Shown: in pieces, positions 61,115 through 64,000 of the stretch
How the letters are laid out: the number at the start of each line of letters is the position of its first letter
Numbering within the stretch: position 1 is the first letter of the stretch
Assembly (NCBI GenBank): GCA_029246545.1
Contig: JAQWMX010000022.1
Coordinates: 1-64,000, forward strand
Direction: 5' to 3'
DNA: 64,000 nt
Source of the DNA: Gammaproteobacteria bacterium
GTDB taxonomy: Bacteria > Pseudomonadota > Gammaproteobacteria > Pseudomonadales > Pseudohongiellaceae
Notes under the pieces: generated by a model
Told to the model about the DNA's origin: nothing
Databases searched by the model: none
The model's input: the letters and a program-made list of their open reading frames with translations, nothing else
Position numbers and translations under genes: made by a program

Positions 61115-63313
61115 TTAGTTTCTTTGCTGGGCCATACTAAACACACTGTCTGTTTGTAATTCGATTAAATCGAGTAATACGTTAGCACTTTCGCGAAGAT
61201 AAGGATCGGCTTCTCCTTCTTCAGCTATCTCTTCCTCATCTAAACCCGGCATATTGACTGCAACGGTTTCTTCTTCATCCTCATCAGAGCCTTCCATTGC
61301 CTCAATAGATTCATATGGTTCCTCACCTTTAGCTAGGCGACGACTATTTTCTAGTTGCAGGCGCCAAACATCATTTTCCTCACGCTCTGCTTGTAAAGTA
61401 GCCATGTTCAAACTCAATGTGTTGTCTTCTTTGTTTTCAATAGCTCGAGCAATTTGTGCTTCTATGTAATTAAAATCCGGGTCATTCTGTAAGCGATTTT
61501 CATGTCGACTTGCTAGAGTTGGAAGCACAGGTTGCAAATTCGCAAAAGGGCGATAAAAACTAGTAGTCTCAATAGTGTCCCACGGCAGGGCGCTATCCAA
61601 AGCTGCTTCGCCTATATTATCTGAAACATCGTACAAATCAGGAAAATCGATATCAGGCAATACGCCTCTGTGTTGCGTGCTTTCTCCTGAAATTCGATAG
61701 AATTTCGAACGAGTAATTTTAAGTTGCCCTGTACCTAAAGGAATTAATTCCTGGACGGTACCTTTACCAAAAGTCTGACTCCCTAAAACTAAACCACGCT
61801 GATAGTCCTGAATGGCACCGGCAAATATTTCAGAAGCAGATGCGCTAAGTTTATTAACCAGAACTGCCATTGGACCGTCATAAACTAAGCCTGCGTCTGA
61901 GTCACCGTAGACGTTGTTATTATTTTCTGCATCCATAACTTGCACTGTTGGTCCTCGGTCAATAAATAAACCAACTAAGGAGTTAGCTTCGCTTAACGAA
62001 CCGCCACCATTGTTTCTTAGATCGACTACAATAGCGTCAACATTTTCTGCCTTTAAGCCTTCCAATAATTCTCTAACATCACGTGTTGTACTACGATAGT
62101 TTGGATCGCGGTTTTGCAAGGCCTGGAAGTCGATATAGAAAGTAGGGAGATCTATCACTCCGATTTTATAAGTTTCACCATCACGCTCAACTTCAACAAT
62201 CTCGCTTTGCGCTGATTCATCTTCAAGCTGAACTGTGTCGCGAGTAATGTTGATTATATTTCGATCAAAATCATTATCTGAGTTGCTTGGAATGACACTT
62301 AAACGAACCACCGTGCCTTTTTCACCACGGATAAGTTGAACTACGTCATCGACACGCCAGCCTATAACATCAACAAACTCATCATCTCCTTGAGCAATAG
62401 CCGTAATTCTGTCGCTAGGTTGAAGATCTCCAGTCATGTCGGCAGGGCCTCCAGCAACGATTGAGACAACCTCGGTGTATTCATCTTCTGTTGTTAATAC
62501 AGCACCGATGCCTTGTAACTGCAGGCTCATATTCATGGTGAAGGTTTCTGCAGCTTGCGGCAGATAGTATTGTGTATGCGGATCGATACTTAAAGTCATA
62601 GCATCCATGTAATATTGAAATGCTTCACGTTGATCATTTTTTAATATTTGACTTAGCTGCGCACGATAACGCTCACTTAAATTTTCTTTTGCTTCTTCAT
62701 AAGTATCATCAGCAAGGAGGGCGCTTAAAACATTACTCTTAACCCTCTTTCGCCATAAATCTTCAAGCTCATCATAAGAAGTAGCCCATGCTTCTTCAGA
62801 ACGATCAATAATAAGAAATTCATCAAGTGTGAAATCAAACTCTGATCCATCTTCTTCTAAACGTTTTAAAGAGTAGACCAATCTTTCAATCACTCGTCGT
62901 TGATATCGGTTATAAATCTGAAAACCCGCTTCAACATCTCCGGCTCGTAATAGGTCATCTAGCTCGGTACGGTACTGTTCGAATTCATTGATGTCGGCTT
63001 CGGTATAATAAATACGTGAAGGGTCAAGCCCATCAATCACTCTATCTAGCAAGATATTAGAGAAATCATCATCCACACGTACTTCCGAGTAATGATTACG
63101 CACCATCTGACTTAGCACAGAGCGCGCTATTGTTGTGTACTCTTCTGAAGGTGTGAGTTCCTGATAAATAGCCTCAACATCTAGCTGGATATCATCAGCA
63201 GACAGAGAAGTTTGCTGGGCCATTAAAGGAATGGAATATAGGCTGCTGAATCCAACGCTTATTAATGTGGAGTAAAAAATATTTTTAGCTGAATAATTTA
63301 AAACTTTTATCAT
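61115..63313 (-). CDS. prc: Carboxy-terminal processing protease (Prc/Tsp, S41A)
   Basis: A 732-residue periplasmic protease started at the ATG at 63313; a TTG at 63334 would add seven residues. A signal peptide ends near LMAQQ. The N-terminal helical domain, PDZ domain (about 245-330, LQLQGIGAVLTTEDEYTEVV, GGPADMTGDLQPSDRI) and S41 catalytic domain are in order. The serine is in KLSASASEIFAGAIQDYQRG near residue 490 and the lysine in GSQTFGKGTVQEL. DLRNNGGGSLSEA precedes them. Prc degrades misfolded or tagged periplasmic proteins and trims penicillin-binding protein 3. It has an acidic C-terminal tail. Confidence 0.95.
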   Translation of the reverse strand: MIKVLNYSAKNIFYSTLISVGFSSLYSIPLMAQQTSLSADDIQLDVEAIYQELTPSEEYTTIARSVLSQMVRNHYSEVRVDDDFSNILLDRVIDGLDPSRIYYTEADINEFEQYRTELDDLLRAGDVEAGFQIYNRYQRRVIERLVYSLKRLEEDGSEFDFTLDEFLIIDRSEEAWATSYDELEDLWRKRVKSNVLSALLADDTYEEAKENLSERYRAQLSQILKNDQREAFQYYMDAMTLSIDPHTQYYLPQAAETFTMNMSLQLQGIGAVLTTEDEYTEVVSIVAGGPADMTGDLQPSDRITAIAQGDDEFVDVIGWRVDDVVQLIRGEKGTVVRLSVIPSNSDNDFDRNIINITRDTVQLEDESAQSEIVEVERDGETYKIGVIDLPTFYIDFQALQNRDPNYRSTTRDVRELLEGLKAENVDAIVVDLRNNGGGSLSEANSLVGLFIDRGPTVQVMDAENNNNVYGDSDAGLVYDGPMAVLVNKLSASASEIFAGAIQDYQRGLVLGSQTFGKGTVQELIPLGTGQLKITRSKFYRISGESTQHRGVLPDIDFPDLYDVSDNIGEAALDSALPWDTIETTSFYRPFANLQPVLPTLASRHENRLQNDPDFNYIEAQIARAIENKEDNTLSLNMATLQAEREENDVWRLQLENSRRLAKGEEPYESIEAMEGSDEDEEETVAVNMPGLDEEEIAEEGEADPYLRESANVLLDLIELQTDSVFSMAQQRN

Positions 63314-63480
63314 TACTTTTTTCCATTTAAACAATCAAGCTGATCAGACTTAAGAAGAAACGAAGCACAAACTTAACCTATTCATGGGTAACTTTCATCG
63401 TTTTTCTAGAATGAACATTGCAATTATTAAGGATGTTTATACACGATTAAGGTTGTTAGTCAGGCACTTTAGATTGGGAT

Positions 63481-64000
63481 TTAATCAGGCTTTATGGATT
63501 TTTTCTTAGCCGAAGCATGTCGAGCGCTTAATTCAACATCAATATATCGATCTGTAATAGCGCTGGAACCATGACCTGCATCATCGCGCACATGTTCACG
63601 CGGTCTGTGTTTTACATCTTCAGAAATACCGGTATGGCGCAACCAATGCACTGTTGCCGCAGAGAGCTGTGTGGCTTCTTCAGTAAAGCCATCTTCCTGC
63701 ATTTTGTTTTGCGCTCCATCAAAACACTGCTGAACAATTCCACGAATTTGCCTGGTGCTGGTAATACCACCTTGACCTCGAGTCTTGTGTATCAATGGAA
63801 TAGATTCTCCAGGCATGGGCAGGGGGCTTAAACTACGCGATTCTCGAAAACGCTTTAGGGCCTTGAGCATAGCGTCACTAACTGAAATCTGGCGTTCTTT
63901 ATTACCTTTGCCGACCGTTCTGAACCACCAATTACCGTCTAAATCACGCTCGAAATCACCCATAGTCGGGCTCCAGCGTTCAGTCTCAACCAGCTCAGAT
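63481..64000 (-). CDS. Tyrosine recombinase (phage-type integrase), partial
   Basis: The reading frame runs off the right edge; the visible part is the C-terminal catalytic domain of about 173 residues, including SELVETERWSP upstream of the first ATG. The active-site elements are RHT within VHWLRHTGISED, the GHGSSAITDRYIDV segment with the nucleophile tyrosine, and KGNKERQISVSD around the catalytic lysine. The missing first arginine should lie just beyond the edge (before SELVE). It is a site-specific recombinase of a mobile element or integron-like unit. The end of the gene faces the prc gene, so the element, if any, extends to the right. Confidence 0.85.
   Translation of the reverse strand, partial: SELVETERWSPTMGDFERDLDGNWWFRTVGKGNKERQISVSDAMLKALKRFRESRSLSPLPMPGESIPLIHKTRGQGGITSTRQIRGIVQQCFDGAQNKMQEDGFTEEATQLSAATVHWLRHTGISEDVKHRPREHVRDDAGHGSSAITDRYIDVELSARHASAKKKSIKPD

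Overview
The window reads as chromosome of a marine-type Gammaproteobacterium with moderate to low GC. The signs are a long-form QueF, a YdjA-like nitroreductase, PhhA/PhhB, an S41 tail-specific protease, a tRNA-Ser with encoded CCA, many secreted hydrolases, and three classes of solute transport (TRAP, tripartite tricarboxylate and DMT). Family names come from reading the translations and recalling family hallmarks; no database search was possible.

Layout. 1-8.2 kb: housekeeping and small genes (DUF1330, secreted M20 peptidase, dimeric dUTPase, ABC-2 exporter pair, queF, ydjA-like, tRNA-Ser, purine permease). 8.3-15.5 kb: a GC-richer minus-strand nucleotide and nucleoside scavenging operon (5'-nucleotidase, sulfatase, nucleoside hydrolase, ribokinase, sugar/ureide-type permease) followed by a cupin. 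15.9-18.8 kb: secreted proteins, including a CotH-kinase-like one. 18.9-26.8 kb: a plus-strand carboxylate operon with two MmgE/PrpD enzymes, a MatC-like permease, TctC-TctB-TctA and an atypical SDR. 26.9-39.5 kb: a second catabolic block of two minus-strand operons (TRAP transporter, CaiB-type CoA-transferase and a fused 2-hydroxyacyl-CoA dehydratase-like protein; HCHL-like crotonase and acyl-CoA ligase). Each operon is divergent from a secreted alpha/beta hydrolase. A 34-bp block repeated exactly in both divergent gaps contains a sigma70-like promoter and an inverted repeat, and a tandem double-MarR regulator lies between the two. 40-45 kb: phosphoesterase, DMT exporter, Lrp regulator divergent from phhA-phhB, and a secreted lectin-like protein.

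The most notable part is 45.3-59.8 kb. It holds an FrhB-type iron-sulfur flavoprotein, an LLM-class oxidoreductase inside a gene set with a creatinase-like M24 protein, two DUF1989 proteins, an amidohydrolase and an MFS carrier, and then a complete coenzyme F420 biosynthesis cluster. In that cluster CofC, CofG and CofH are joined in one polypeptide of about 1,040 residues, followed by translationally coupled cofE and then cofD. F420 is uncommon in Gammaproteobacteria, and I do not recall this triple fusion being described. The likely reading is that the cell makes F420 and uses it in the adjacent, still undefined catabolic pathway. PhhA supplies tyrosine, which CofH consumes, but any link is only by proximity. 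59.9-64 kb: an M14-type amidohydrolase, Prc and a tyrosine recombinase that runs off the right edge.

Intergenic DNA carries three dispersed palindromic repeat families: A, a hairpin starting GTCTGC or GTCCGC; B, TTCCGGTAA/TTACTGGAA; and C, whose ends read GGTACTGACAAGTTAACT and which includes one about 153-bp MITE-like copy. There are also several gene remnants, including a truncated Lrp copy, a truncated zinc-less alcohol dehydrogenase and two other fragments.
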